From assembly GCA_021201235.1 (NCBI GenBank), contig JAJQFI010000024.1, positions 202,657-266,656 on the forward strand: 64,000 nucleotides of DNA, read 5' to 3'. The notes beneath the pieces are model-generated. The model did not search any database. It was given only the letters and a program-made list of their open reading frames with translations, and had not been told where the DNA came from. The position numbers and the translations under genes are program-made. Positions 24,505 through 33,938 of this stretch are shown here, in pieces. Numbering within the stretch: position 1 is the first letter of the stretch; each line of letters opens with the position of its first letter. The DNA comes from Oscillospiraceae bacterium. Lineage in GTDB: Bacteria; Bacillota; Clostridia; Oscillospirales; Ruminococcaceae.

Positions 24505-24933
24505 TTATCGAATACTATCCGTATCGTTAGCATCCACTCTAAAATTCAATCTAATTCTCTTCACCACATCACTCGGATTCCTCATAACGCATATCAGGAC
24601 ATCCTCTGTTGTTATAGCCTTTAAGCCCTTTTCCTCAGCACGCCTTTCTGCCTGACCAATCATATCTTGCATATAAAGCGAATCATCGAAAGAATTCTTG
24701 CTAGTTCGGATATACGCCATCAGTGTCTTTCTGGCTGCCTCGAAATCATCTATGTAAGTCCCAAGAAGCCATTCCAAGTGGGAAAGCTCAGCACTCTTGT
24801 CGGAATCAGGTGTGTCTCGGATTTTGTCGATGAGGGCAACGATAAACCTTTCTTCTGTGAACATTCCCAGAGGAGGACTCGCTATTTCGATTGCTCTCTT
24901 TTCTATTTCTTTCAGCAAAAAGCTATTGTCCAT
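24505..24933 (-). CDS. Hypothetical helical protein, 142 residues
   Basis: I do not recognise the family with certainty. The start at 24931-24933 (MDNSFLLKEIEKRA) has AGGAGG about 8 bases upstream. The protein is all-helical; the segment around residues 85-125 (MIGQAERRAEEKGLKAITTE followed by DVLICVMRNPSD) faintly resembles the repeats of Clp ATPase N domains, which bind substrates or adaptors. No ATPase part is present. It follows the chimeric ORF by about 20 bases and is the last gene before the terminator, so it may belong with that ORF's C-terminal half rather than with glycan synthesis. Confidence 0.6.
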   Translation of the reverse strand: MDNSFLLKEIEKRAIEIASPPLGMFTEERFIVALIDKIRDTPDSDKSAELSHLEWLLGTYIDDFEAARKTLMAYIRTSKNSFDDSLYMQDMIGQAERRAEEKGLKAITTEDVLICVMRNPSDVVKRIRLNFRVDANDTDSIR

Positions 24934-24953
24934 ATTGAGTCCTCCTGAGTTTA

Positions 24954-25643
24954 TTACAGAGTGACAATGACATAAATAGCATAGACAATGGTAACGACCA
25001 GCAGGCATATCGCTAATGCTGTAAGAACCCAGTATGCTATCTGCAGAATCAGAGCGATGACAATCGCAATCAGACGACGGATTCCCTTGGAACCGGAATG
25101 GAGAAGTTCCATGCGATACTCCTTACTTGAGAGCCATCTCTTGACCTCATCATTGATGCTTTCAACTCCGCACAATATACTGATAACATTCTCTCCTATG
25201 CTATTCTTGATGGGGAGAATGCTCAAGGGTGCCATTCCGAAATTAAAGAATGCGACAACGTTTGCAGTCTCGCAGAGTGAATGGTTCGTCAAGCCTATAA
25301 TGCTTGCTATGTAGGCAAGAATCAGATTCATCTCTATGCCTGCAAGATAGAATTGGATGGCTCCAGCTTTTGTTGTAATCTTACCTGTTTCGTATTCACC
25401 GAAACATCCAACGGGAATAATCCGAAATAGTAGCATGCAGTTCGGAATAACCTTTTCATCTATGTACTGTGTTCGTCCGGATGCACTACCCTTCTTCCCA
25501 TCAATGTATCCCATTTCGATAACATCAACTCCGGAAGCTTCCTGCGCCGCCAGTATCTTTTCCATATATACTTGTCCAAAATTAAAATCATTTACACAAC
25601 CGCCATCACGCAAAGTGACGTCCAGAACCTTTAAGGAATTCAT
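24954..25643 (-). CDS. Chimeric ORF: aldolase N terminus fused to a membrane protein
   Basis: The ATG at 25641-25643 follows AAAGGAG. Residues 1 to about 66 (LKVLDVTLRDGGCVNDFNFG, then GVDVIEMGYIDG) are the start of an HMG-CoA-lyase-like TIM-barrel aldolase, a type often found beside CMP-sialate-type cytidylyltransferases in glycan loci; such proteins run to 280-500 residues. From about residue 67 the sequence changes to a membrane protein with several hydrophobic segments. Its LAGIEMNLILAYIASIIG and NVVAFFNFGMAPLSILP parts recall the C-terminal half of M50 site-2 proteases, though the usual LDGG aspartate is not seen. The barrel cannot fold as a lyase. I infer a recombination junction near 25445. 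Confidence 0.6.
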   Translation of the reverse strand: MNSLKVLDVTLRDGGCVNDFNFGQVYMEKILAAQEASGVDVIEMGYIDGKKGSASGRTQYIDEKVIPNCMLLFRIIPVGCFGEYETGKITTKAGAIQFYLAGIEMNLILAYIASIIGLTNHSLCETANVVAFFNFGMAPLSILPIKNSIGENVISILCGVESINDEVKRWLSSKEYRMELLHSGSKGIRRLIAIVIALILQIAYWVLTALAICLLVVTIVYAIYVIVTL

Positions 25644-25674
25644 AACTTTTCTCCTTTGCCTTTATAATCGTCCT

Positions 25675-26319
25675 CTACAACTCAATATTCAGTAAAGCTT
25701 TTGCCAAGGCAAAATCTTCCGGGTTATTAATATCCACAGCTTCTTTGAACGATACTTCTTTTACAAACGGCTTTAAGCCAATACGTCTATGGCACTTTTG
25801 ATAAGCTTCCTTTGTAAACGCATATACACCGGATGTCTCACGATATATAGGCTTAATATTCTGACTTCTGGGAACATTGGTTGCATCGAAATTCAAAGGC
25901 TCGCCATTCTGCCAGAGATAATCCTGAATCTTTGAAGCACAGAATGCAGAATCATATTCACCGGACACGACAGCCTCTATACATTGACGCATCGTATCTA
26001 CAGTGATATACGGAGCTGTAGCATGAGCGTATACATAAATATCTGCATCCACTGTTTTCATGAAGTTATCGAATATCTGTGAGAAATTAGATGTAGGTAA
26101 ATCAAGATATTCCGGTCTCTTGATGAAATTTACACCGTCAGGCAAGTACGGAATCACCGCTTCGTCGCTACAATACACATTGATGCTATCGAGCAATCCT
26201 GTTGCCTTCAAACTATCAAGCTCGTATTGAAGCAATGGCTTGTCCCCAAGCATTTTTGTGTTCTTGCCTGGGAGGCGCTCGTTATTTAATTTTATTGGCA
26301 TTATTGAGACTATGTTCAT
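25675..26319 (-). CDS. Acylneuraminate cytidylyltransferase-family protein
   Basis: The family activates sialic acids and related nonulosonates by joining them to CMP. The 214-residue protein has an N-terminal nucleotide-binding loop variant (MPIKLNNERLPGKNTKMLGD), the DADIYVYAHATAPYI segment that matches the family's metal/substrate strand, and ETSGVYAFTKEAY followed by KEAVDINNPEDFALA near the C terminus. The ATG overlaps the stop of the frame-corrected flippase gene by ATGA. It is intact, unlike several of its neighbours. The exact sugar cannot be assigned. Confidence 0.88.
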   Translation of the reverse strand: MNIVSIMPIKLNNERLPGKNTKMLGDKPLLQYELDSLKATGLLDSINVYCSDEAVIPYLPDGVNFIKRPEYLDLPTSNFSQIFDNFMKTVDADIYVYAHATAPYITVDTMRQCIEAVVSGEYDSAFCASKIQDYLWQNGEPLNFDATNVPRSQNIKPIYRETSGVYAFTKEAYQKCHRRIGLKPFVKEVSFKEAVDINNPEDFALAKALLNIEL

Positions 26320-27750
26320 TTTCTAATTTCTCCAATCAAACTTATTATTTTCTTGTAATTCAAAACTACAGCCATGAGCAAGCAGGCTAATATTAAGTAT
26401 CTTATTACAATGTGTTCATAAACCAATAGCATCAACTGACTGAAAACAACTAATGCCGCGCCAATCAAAAAAAACTGCTTTAGTGTTAAATACCTTTTTT
26501 CCATCAATGTTTTCTTTAGCAACCTTTTTGACAAAGAAAGCATGAGAAACTGCAAAAAGAATATAACAAATCAGCGTTGTATATCCAGCAGCGATATAAC
26601 CAAATAGGCGAATTCCAAAATAGTTCAAAATGATATTCAGAATAGCTCCTGAAATTGAAGCGTACGTTATGTATGTATTCTTCATATAGTAAAATTCAAC
26701 GTTTGCGAAAATCTGAAACGCAAAATTAAAATATAGGCTTGCCGCTACAGATGGAATAATCCAAATAGCATCCTTATATGCACTTCCACCGAAAATAATT
26801 ACACACTCATGAGCAAATGCAACAAGTGCCATTATCATAACTGCAGTAAACGCAAATATTGGTGTAGTAACCTTCGGAATGTCGTCATATTCCTCTTTCT
26901 TCAATTTCCCATATATCCAAGGCGCGAAGCTTTGATTGATTGCATTTGTGACAACATTCAAGACCATCGATGCCGAGTAGGCTAAACTATATATTCCAGC
27001 CTCAGAACTTCCAATCATCCTTTTTATCATAATTCGATCTGCTTGATTCAGTATGATGCCAGACAAATAATGAGGAATAAGAGGAACGTTAAACTTTAAG
27101 CCAAATCTCCAGAAATCCCTGTTATAAAACGAATGACCTTTAAAAACATTGTGGAGATACAGAGGAGAACATAAAATCACCACAAACAATGCGTTCAAAA
27201 AGACTTTTGTCTCATATGCAACATCAGATGGAGCAATCAAAATGCCTATGATAGCGGCTATGGACGGAACAGACGCGACTAATAACGTATATATAATCAG
27301 TTTTTTATACCGATACTCGAAACGTTCTCTTGCAGACCAAAATGACAGAGCAGAATGAAACAGTATCTCAACAAACATGACCGAAACCATCCAGGAATCC
27401 ATTTCAAAAATGTTATTCCAGAAGTTACGGGTCAGTAAATAGATAATATACAGGATGCCAGTAGTAGCTGTTACCAGACCTTGCATAGAAGACAAATACT
27501 CATCCCTGCGGTCTTCATAGCGAACCATGCCATTATTGAACCCGCCATAAAACAGATTCAGAGTGAGGAATATTGTCAAGATGTTGTACCAAGACAAATA
27601 TGTGCTTACATCGCCATATTGCTCTGTGGTCAACAATCTGGTGAATATCGGTGTCGTTATAAACTGTATTCCCTTTTGAAGAATACCGCAAATTGCGAAC
27701 CATATAGCTGCTTTTGCAGGAGTACTCATTTTTTTATACTTATCTAACAT
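26316..27750 (-). CDS. Polysaccharide flippase (Wzx/PST-type), frameshifted at an A6 run
   Basis: Flippases move lipid-linked repeat units across the membrane. The protein begins MLDKYKKMSTPAKAAIWFAI and has about 12 to 14 hydrophobic segments. The original frame reads to 26416, but the last 26 residues (VFNTKAVFFDWRGISCF...) are unlike the family. In the next frame, from the A6 run (T6 on the plus strand, 26495-26500), a membrane-protein tail RYLTLKQFFLIGAALVVFSQ continues to a TGA at 26316-26318 that overlaps the ATG of the next gene. Reading A5 restores a protein of about 478 residues, the normal length. The final two helices are lost as the sequence stands. Confidence 0.88.
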
Positions 27751-28968
27751 TACCTTTTCCTAAGAATAATCTTTACTTTATGATGTTCACTCGACGTAAG
27801 TCTTAACGTATCGGCATAGTATGTAATCATTATGAAGAAATACATTACAACATCCGTTTTTGCAGATTCCATTGTAAAAAGGATTGCATACCCTAGGATA
27901 GCAAAAAGCAAAGCTTTTGCTTGTATTGAGCCACGAATTGTTTCTAAACGAGCCGAGAGTACTTTAAAAATATACACAAATAATAAAAATAATATAACGC
28001 CCCCAACATACAACAAATCGAGGTACTTATTATGGGCTTGTGATATGTCTGCCCAAGACAGCTGTGAAATTAATGATGTGGTTCCATTCCCCATATTGGA
28101 CTTCTAAGAAATAAGCTTATGGCTGCTGTCCATATTGCAGTTCTCCCTGAGAAGTCTGCAGACTTTTCAAACAGCCTTTGTACGATTTGATTAACCATTT
28201 CTAATTGCACTCCAGTTATAAGTATGAAACTAACCATAACCGAGCAAAACAGCATTGTGACGGGATTAAATAACTTAGGGAAATTCTTCTCTCTCAAAAA
28301 CAACAATAGGATAGAAACCACAAGCACAGCAACAGTTGTCGTAGATGAGCCCACCAGAAAACCAGAAATCACAGCTAAAAGTGTCACCACTATAGTTCTT
28401 ACGCTAATGCAATTCTTATTTTCTAAATCTCGAAGCGGTGCAAGACCAATATAAGGCAAGAAATAATAAATATGTCGATTTTTGTAACCAAGTAGATAAT
28501 TTTCTGTTCTACCAACTGCAGTAACTGTATCTCTATACATTCCCGAAGGAAATACTATTATTGACATGAAGTTCAGTACTATATATATTCCGAAAATCAA
28601 TACTACTATATTTATCAAATCTCTGACCAAATCATAACCAGCATAGACCTCTACAAGAAGGCAAATTCCACAAGTGATAACAACATGAGCCAAATCTTTT
28701 GTTATACTTACCCCATTAATCAGATCAGCCACCAAATAAAACAATTGGAATAAAACAATCGCAATGGTTATTTTAGAAACATGGATTTTACATTTAATCG
28801 CCGCTAAGGCTATTACAAATAATCCAATATATTGAAATACTGTCAATAGTCCCGAAACTACCTTCCACCCCCCGCAGCATATGTTGCTAAATCAGCTATA
28901 CCACTAGGCTTAAGAAGACCAAGAATAATTATTGTTATAAAAGCCTTATTTTCTAATATTTTTTTCAT
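27750..28968 (-). pseudogene. O-antigen polymerase/ligase-like (Wzy) gene broken by two frameshifts
   Basis: Three pieces of one membrane protein lie in order. Piece 1 starts at ATG 28966-28968 (MKKILENKAFITIIILGLLK) and stops after 36 residues just past a run of six G (plus-strand C6, 28868-28873). Piece 2 (to 28070) contains most membrane segments and ends at RSPIWGMEPHH. Piece 3 (from 28094) resumes in another frame with HNKYLDLLYVGG, the loop typical of the family. The intact paralogue directly upstream aligns with all three pieces (LRPIGIGGMATANGG, NPIVGVGN, YHNKYLDLLVVGG), showing that they were one gene. A G7 or G4 run would repair the first break; the second, near 28084-28094, needs one or more bases restored. 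Confidence 0.85.
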
Positions 28969-28991
28969 TGCTCACAATATCCTTGTAATAA

Positions 28992-30227
28992 TTAATTCAG
29001 CCGCAATTTAATTCTAATTCTTTTTTTACTCGATGACGGATTTTTTTCAAATGAGTTCTCCATAGCTGGCATCATATACATAATTGACATAAACATCAAT
29101 GAAAAGACATCATCCCTTGCGCCTTCCATTAAGTAAAGAATCCCATATCCGATTGAACAAATCAAGAACCAATTTTTTATCTTATAATGTATGTAATACT
29201 TTTCAAGGGCATTACTTGCAAGAAGTATCATAAAGACCCAACAGATAAAGAGTACAACTCCGCCCACAACGAGTAAATCAAGATACTTATTGTGATATTG
29301 AGATAGATTGCCTATCTCTACTCTTGTGCTATTTCCAACACCCACGATGGGATTACTTAAAAACTTCTCTATTCCTTCTGCCCAAATCAAGGTTCTCCTC
29401 GATGCAGACGCATCCTTCTCAAACAATTGCATTAAAACTTCGGAGAAATTGCTCAAGAAAGAGAAGAAAATAACCAATATGCTGATAAATATAGACGTCG
29501 CATAAACCCAAACTAGTCTTACTTTGGAGAAAAACTCTCTATTTATAAATAGTATCAAGCAGAAGGCAACTGCAACAATAGCAACAATAGATGTTGTAGA
29601 ACCGGTCAAAATCAACGATACCGAGATTAACGCTATCATCACATATGTGCCAATGCTAATTTCTTCTCTTTTCAGCAAATTGCTCAATCCAGCTGAAATT
29701 AAGTAAGCCATATAAGAATATATAAAATTATTCTTATATCCCATCAGCCAGTTCGAAGACAAACCGTTGCTATTAATATACATACCGTTTGGATACGCAA
29801 TTATTGTAATAAGATTGAATATAATAATTACAGATAAAATTGTCGCCATTGATGACAATAGCTGGGCAATCTCATCGTTTTTAATATAAATATAGACCCA
29901 GGTGGTAATTCCACAAATCGATATTGCAAGCGTCAATGTAGACGTAACATCTGAATTATTATTTAGAAGATCGCTCAAAACAAGCAACGCCCCGTATATA
30001 AACCCTGGCAACAAATATTTAAATGCAGTTCTTGACAACATTTTAGAGGACAAATAAACAAAGGCAAAAGCAATAGACAATCCTTTAAAAAACAAAAAGA
30101 TCAAATTGATTGTAGTCCAAATTCCACCGTTTGCCGTTGCCATGCCGCCTATTCCAATAGGTCTGAGATAGCCAATTAGTATCATGAAGATAAAAAATTT
30201 ATTAGTAAGTATATTCAATCGTCTCAC
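28992..30227 (-). CDS. O-antigen polymerase/ligase-like (Wzy) membrane protein, intact
   Basis: Wzy-type proteins polymerise lipid-linked repeat units at the outer face of the membrane. The 411-residue product has about 10 to 12 hydrophobic segments and the family's large loop with NPIVGVGNSTR and YHNKYLDLLVVGG. I start at GTG 30225-30227, which overlaps the stop of the GT52 gene as GTGA; a longer in-frame start at 30257 would overlap that gene by 34 bases. It is the neighbour and paralogue of the broken gene at 27750-28968; two polymerases in one locus are unusual. Confidence 0.85.
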   Translation of the reverse strand: MRRLNILTNKFFIFMILIGYLRPIGIGGMATANGGIWTTINLIFLFFKGLSIAFAFVYLSSKMLSRTAFKYLLPGFIYGALLVLSDLLNNNSDVTSTLTLAISICGITTWVYIYIKNDEIAQLLSSMATILSVIIIFNLITIIAYPNGMYINSNGLSSNWLMGYKNNFIYSYMAYLISAGLSNLLKREEISIGTYVMIALISVSLILTGSTTSIVAIVAVAFCLILFINREFFSKVRLVWVYATSIFISILVIFFSFLSNFSEVLMQLFEKDASASRRTLIWAEGIEKFLSNPIVGVGNSTRVEIGNLSQYHNKYLDLLVVGGVVLFICWVFMILLASNALEKYYIHYKIKNWFLICSIGYGILYLMEGARDDVFSLMFMSIMYMMPAMENSFEKNPSSSKKRIRIKLRLN

Positions 30228-31319
30228 TTCAACGTCCCTATCTTTCCCAAATAACAATCCAGCTCATCTTCACTTTCAGGAATAAAGAAACGGCTCTTAT
30301 CGTTATAACATTCTTTAAATTGTTGATAAAATCGATCCGTTTCTTCCAGATTATCTATTTTCCCTTTTACAATTTTATATAAAAGAATAACCCTTGGCTC
30401 CTGAGACCAAAACAGTTTAGGGGTAATAACGCTTGTTGAATCCCAAGCAATTAAAATCTTGCTTGTTATATCCTGCATTGAGGCTATAAGTTCAAAAGGT
30501 GCATTCCCTTCAATATATTTTCTATTTTTATATTTATCCCTTCCATCTCTTGGATGTCGCTTGAATACTACATCTCCATTCTCTGCAGTTTTAACTTTTT
30601 CATACAGTCCTTCAAGCCTTTTATTTGCCGTATCAGACAAATAATCATCTGCCTTGCATTCGATAACAACTGTATTCTGCTTTATCATGTTTGCATTCGT
30701 GATATTATAGAATTTCAAAAGAACTTCTCTATTCTTTTTTCGAAATGGGATGCAATTTTTCAATGTCGAAATCTGAGCCGTTAAGTCTCTCGAACAAGTC
30801 TGGCATATAAAGCAAACACGTCACATTTATTTTCCCAATGCTCAACTCAACAATTTTTCTGAAATACTTAGCGAATCCATTTTTTGCCAAACAATGGTTT
30901 ACATTCCGGTATGTCATCACTCCGTCATCAAAAAGATAAAATTTTGAATTTCAATTTTTCTTTGCATAGAAGATGATTTCGACGAAAGAATGTGCGGTAG
31001 CAAAAAAAATAGCATCATACTTTTTGTTCGGTACAAGAACAGTCTCTGCAGTTTTATCATACATAATATACTTTTGTATTTCTTCAAGATGAGTTACAAT
31101 CTTCGGAGAAGAAGCTGTCTTCTTTCGTATTTGACCTATCTCGTATGCTTTAACATTTTCAAATATACCCGTTTCTTTTACCTTTTCAGCGAGATTCTTA
31201 TATCCAGTGAAATTTCCCAAAATATATAGGTCGTATGTGTACTCATGAAGTTGTTCGGTTATCGCTATTGCGGATAATAATTGAAACGGTGTTGATACCA
31301 AAACAGCCGCATTTTCCAT
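30224..31319 (-). pseudogene. GT52/sialyltransferase-like gene with nonsense codon and A6 frameshift
   Basis: GT52 enzymes include alpha-2,3-sialyltransferases of surface glycans. The gene starts at ATG 31317-31319 (MENAAVLVSTPFQLLSAIAI, the family's N-terminal strand) with GAGGTG upstream. An in-frame TGA at 30951-30953 interrupts it after IIFYAKKN; the same frame resumes with SKFYLFDDGVMTYRNVNHCL. A second break lies at an A6 run (plus-strand T6, 30735-30740), where A5 would join LHPISKKN to REVLLKFYNITNANM in the other frame. The last part holds the donor-site-like FKRHPRDGRDKYKNR. The final piece may still be translated from an internal ATG (30763). Confidence 0.82.
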
Positions 31320-31375
31320 AATCTTCACCTCACAAATCACATCAATACGATGCCAATTCGGCATCAGCATATATC

Positions 31376-32266
31376 TTACTGATTTGACTTAGGTTTTTTC
31401 GATAGGATATTTTCTAATATATCTCTATCAAAAACCTCAAGTTTTCCGCCTCTCGTCAGATTTTTAATGATAATCCCATGCTCGTCACAATAGTTCTTTG
31501 CAAATTTATAACCATTTTCGTTAGTATACTTAAGCAGATAGCATACATTCTTAGGATCAGTATAATCTCCTCCAGAGAAATGTGTTTTTTCTTCTCCGGT
31601 ATAGTGCTTTTTCCCTTTTCGGTCTTTATAGTAAGGGTAGCTAAAATCAACACCGAGCAAATATATTTCTTTAAACCCCATATAAATAGCCAACTGGATT
31701 GCTGAAAAAGTAACCGTCAGTGCATTTCCGAATTTTACGTCGCAATTTTCACTCACTTTACATCCTTTATAATCAAACATATTTATGATGTATTCACGAT
31801 TGAAAAGAGCATAAACGACATCTTCTTGACTGCCTAATTCTTTGTACGCTGACCAATTTATAAAGGATTTTTGCGCATTAATTTTATTCAAGTCTAAACC
31901 AATCTCACTTACGATAGAACCTAAATCCATGCATAAATAGTATGTCGGTCTCCATATCGTTCTATCATATATCGTATATATTTTATTTGCCGCAAATGTG
32001 TATTCTGATGCAATTCTATCCAAATCCTCACCAGTTAAACTAGGACCATTTCCAATAATAAAACATCTTTCTCCCCTATGACAGTCTTTATATTCCCTAA
32101 TCATTTCTGGGTACCCTGATTTCTTGTAACTCCTACTCAATGTCAACTTGCGTAAGGCTCCAATAGGGAAAACCAACGTTCGAAACAACTTACTGTTCTG
32201 AATATCCCTTGAGAATAGAAAATCAGATATCAATCTAGTCTGTTTCAATCTGCCTAATAAACCCAC
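31376..32266 (-). CDS. MptE-like/DUF115 protein of glycan locus
   Basis: The protein belongs to the group annotated as 6-hydroxymethylpterin diphosphokinase MptE-like, which in many bacteria accompanies sialic acid transfer or motility-glycan genes. Visible hallmarks are the Rossmann-type loop CFIIGNGPSLTGEDLDR (about 70-86), FAANKIYTIYDRT, and the later NALTVTFSAIQLAIYMGFKE followed by YLLGVDFSY. I choose the GTG at 32264-32266 because a GGTGG site precedes it; an in-frame TTG at 32281 is an alternative. The exact role is unknown; the family name reflects an archaeal homologue only. Confidence 0.8.
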   Translation of the reverse strand: MGLLGRLKQTRLISDFLFSRDIQNSKLFRTLVFPIGALRKLTLSRSYKKSGYPEMIREYKDCHRGERCFIIGNGPSLTGEDLDRIASEYTFAANKIYTIYDRTIWRPTYYLCMDLGSIVSEIGLDLNKINAQKSFINWSAYKELGSQEDVVYALFNREYIINMFDYKGCKVSENCDVKFGNALTVTFSAIQLAIYMGFKEIYLLGVDFSYPYYKDRKGKKHYTGEEKTHFSGGDYTDPKNVCYLLKYTNENGYKFAKNYCDEHGIIIKNLTRGGKLEVFDRDILENILSKKPKSNQ

Positions 32267-32296
32267 ATTAAATCCCACCAAACACTTTTATAATTC

Positions 32297-32837
32297 TCAT
32301 CGTGCATCACAGCAAATCCAATTTCTAATCACATATTGATTCTTCGCTTTTTCTTCAATTCTTCTGTATACCCTATGCAACGTGCCGGTACCCCCCCACA
32401 ATCTCGCCAGATGGTACATCCCTTTGCACAACTGCGCCAGCCGCAACAACCACATTATCCCCAATAGATACACCAGGAAGGATTAGCGCATTTTGTCCAA
32501 CAAAAACGTTGTTACCAATAGAAATCCTACCGATATTGTGAGAATAGTTGTGTTCGAAATTATCAGATGCACTCAATACTCTTGCAATTTCATCGTGCGT
32601 TACAAGAACGACTCCTGAGGCAATAACTGTATTATTCCCGATAGAAATCATATCTCCCTCAGTTGGAATTGTAACAGGCGTATACCAAATGTTATCTCCA
32701 ATGTGTGAAAAGTATTTAGTACGACGTAGCAAGTCAGCTCTCTTAGAAGGATTTATAAATAGCAATCGAAATCTTATCAGCTTACGTCTAAACAAATATA
32801 TTTTCCTTCGAATACTCAATTCTTTCACCTTCGCCAA
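32297..32837 (-). CDS. Hexapeptide-repeat acetyltransferase, frameshifted at a G7 run
   Basis: The left-handed beta-helix is evident from hexad repeats such as ISIGNNTVIASGVVLVTH and ISIGNNVFVGQNALILPG, with the catalytic-type His in VTHDE. These enzymes acetylate sugars from acetyl-CoA. The ORF as it stands stops at 32373 after IVGGYRHVA. A run of seven G (plus-strand C7, 32391-32397) immediately precedes this; with six G the frame continues as VGGTGTLHRVYRRIEEKAKN to a stop at 32297, giving the usual helical tail. The start is probably TTG 32835-32837, without a strong ribosome site. Confidence 0.8.
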
Positions 32838-32855
32838 AAACGTCTTAGTTATTTC

Positions 32856-33917
32856 TCACGCTCCGTGAACTTCCTGCTCCTTCAGCTTAATAAACAACCC
32901 CGGCATTATTTTTCTCACTATGCTGATTCCAGAACCGATTGCCATGCTTAAAGTAACGTTTTTCCAACGCATAGGAGCAACCATGATTTTCATCTTTTTT
33001 GACATTGTCTTTGCCTTCTTTAAAGCATCAACTGTTACTGGGTCATTTACTATTTCTTTAACCTTTTCTCTACGCTCTGCCTTAGATATTTTATTATTAT
33101 CAACCAGTTCCTGCACACACTGTGCGAGACGTCCTGCGTAATAAGAACTCACTGCATCTATACTTGCAGAATCATGCAGTCCCCAATGGTCATACAACTG
33201 AATGATGTGTTCGTAATGTTCTTTTCTTTTTTCAAACATATGTATATCCGAATAATTAATCATGGTCTCTGAGCCTTTTCTTGAACGATACCAGTGATAG
33301 TCCGTAGCAGAACTGAGAACCACATTTTTGCAACCCATCAGATAATCCATGCAGAAGTGATGATCATCCCATTTGGTATTTCGGAAGCGAAGATTCTTAC
33401 GTTTAATATTCTCCATCAAAAATAATTTATTCCAAGGCAATGACAAAACTGAGTTATTCAAATAATGATATGCGTCCAAACGAAATTCTTCAATATTTGA
33501 ATAGGTCTTATCTGGACATTTTGTCTTATAAGTAACATCGCGACCGTCCTGATAATATTCCATGCAGAAGCCTTCAACAATCAAATCGGCATTATTACTT
33601 TCTGCCAGGTTATACATCTTTTCAAGCATATCAGACTCAATCCAGTCATCTGAATCAATAAAATAGACGTATTTCCCGCTTGCCAAATCTAACGCAGCAT
33701 TTCTGGCTGCCGGTGCGCCTTGATTCTTTTGGTGTATGACAGTCATCCTTGAATCTTTAACGGCATACTCATCACATATTTTTCCACTGTTATCTGGTGA
33801 ACCATCATCAACAGCGAAGAATTCAAAATCCGTCAACGTCTGCCCCAATACACTTTCAATCGTCTTTGAAACATATTCTTCGACCTTATACACAGGCATA
33901 ATTATTGAGATTTTCAT
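32856..33917 (-). CDS. Family 2 glycosyltransferase
   Basis: The GT-A fold is clear: ISIIMPVYKVEEYVSKTIES, SVLGQTLTDFEFFAVDDGSPD, NQGAPAARNAALDLASG and the metal-binding VYFIDSDDWIE. It would add a sugar to the lipid-linked repeat unit at the cytoplasmic face of the membrane. The C-terminal 120 residues include helical regions and a hydrophobic patch that may contact the membrane. AAGGAG lies about 7 bases before the ATG at 33915-33917. 353 residues, intact. Donor and acceptor are not predictable. Confidence 0.9.
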   Translation of the reverse strand: MKISIIMPVYKVEEYVSKTIESVLGQTLTDFEFFAVDDGSPDNSGKICDEYAVKDSRMTVIHQKNQGAPAARNAALDLASGKYVYFIDSDDWIESDMLEKMYNLAESNNADLIVEGFCMEYYQDGRDVTYKTKCPDKTYSNIEEFRLDAYHYLNNSVLSLPWNKLFLMENIKRKNLRFRNTKWDDHHFCMDYLMGCKNVVLSSATDYHWYRSRKGSETMINYSDIHMFEKRKEHYEHIIQLYDHWGLHDSASIDAVSSYYAGRLAQCVQELVDNNKISKAERREKVKEIVNDPVTVDALKKAKTMSKKMKIMVAPMRWKNVTLSMAIGSGISIVRKIMPGLFIKLKEQEVHGA

Positions 33918-33938
33918 ACTATATCTCCTTGTAGATTC

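Noticed and set aside
26460..26510. Programmed ribosomal frameshift in the flippase at the A6 run
   Set aside because: There is no stop near the slip site or visible stimulatory hairpin, and neighbouring genes show the same kind of run-length break, so an indel is the simpler reading.
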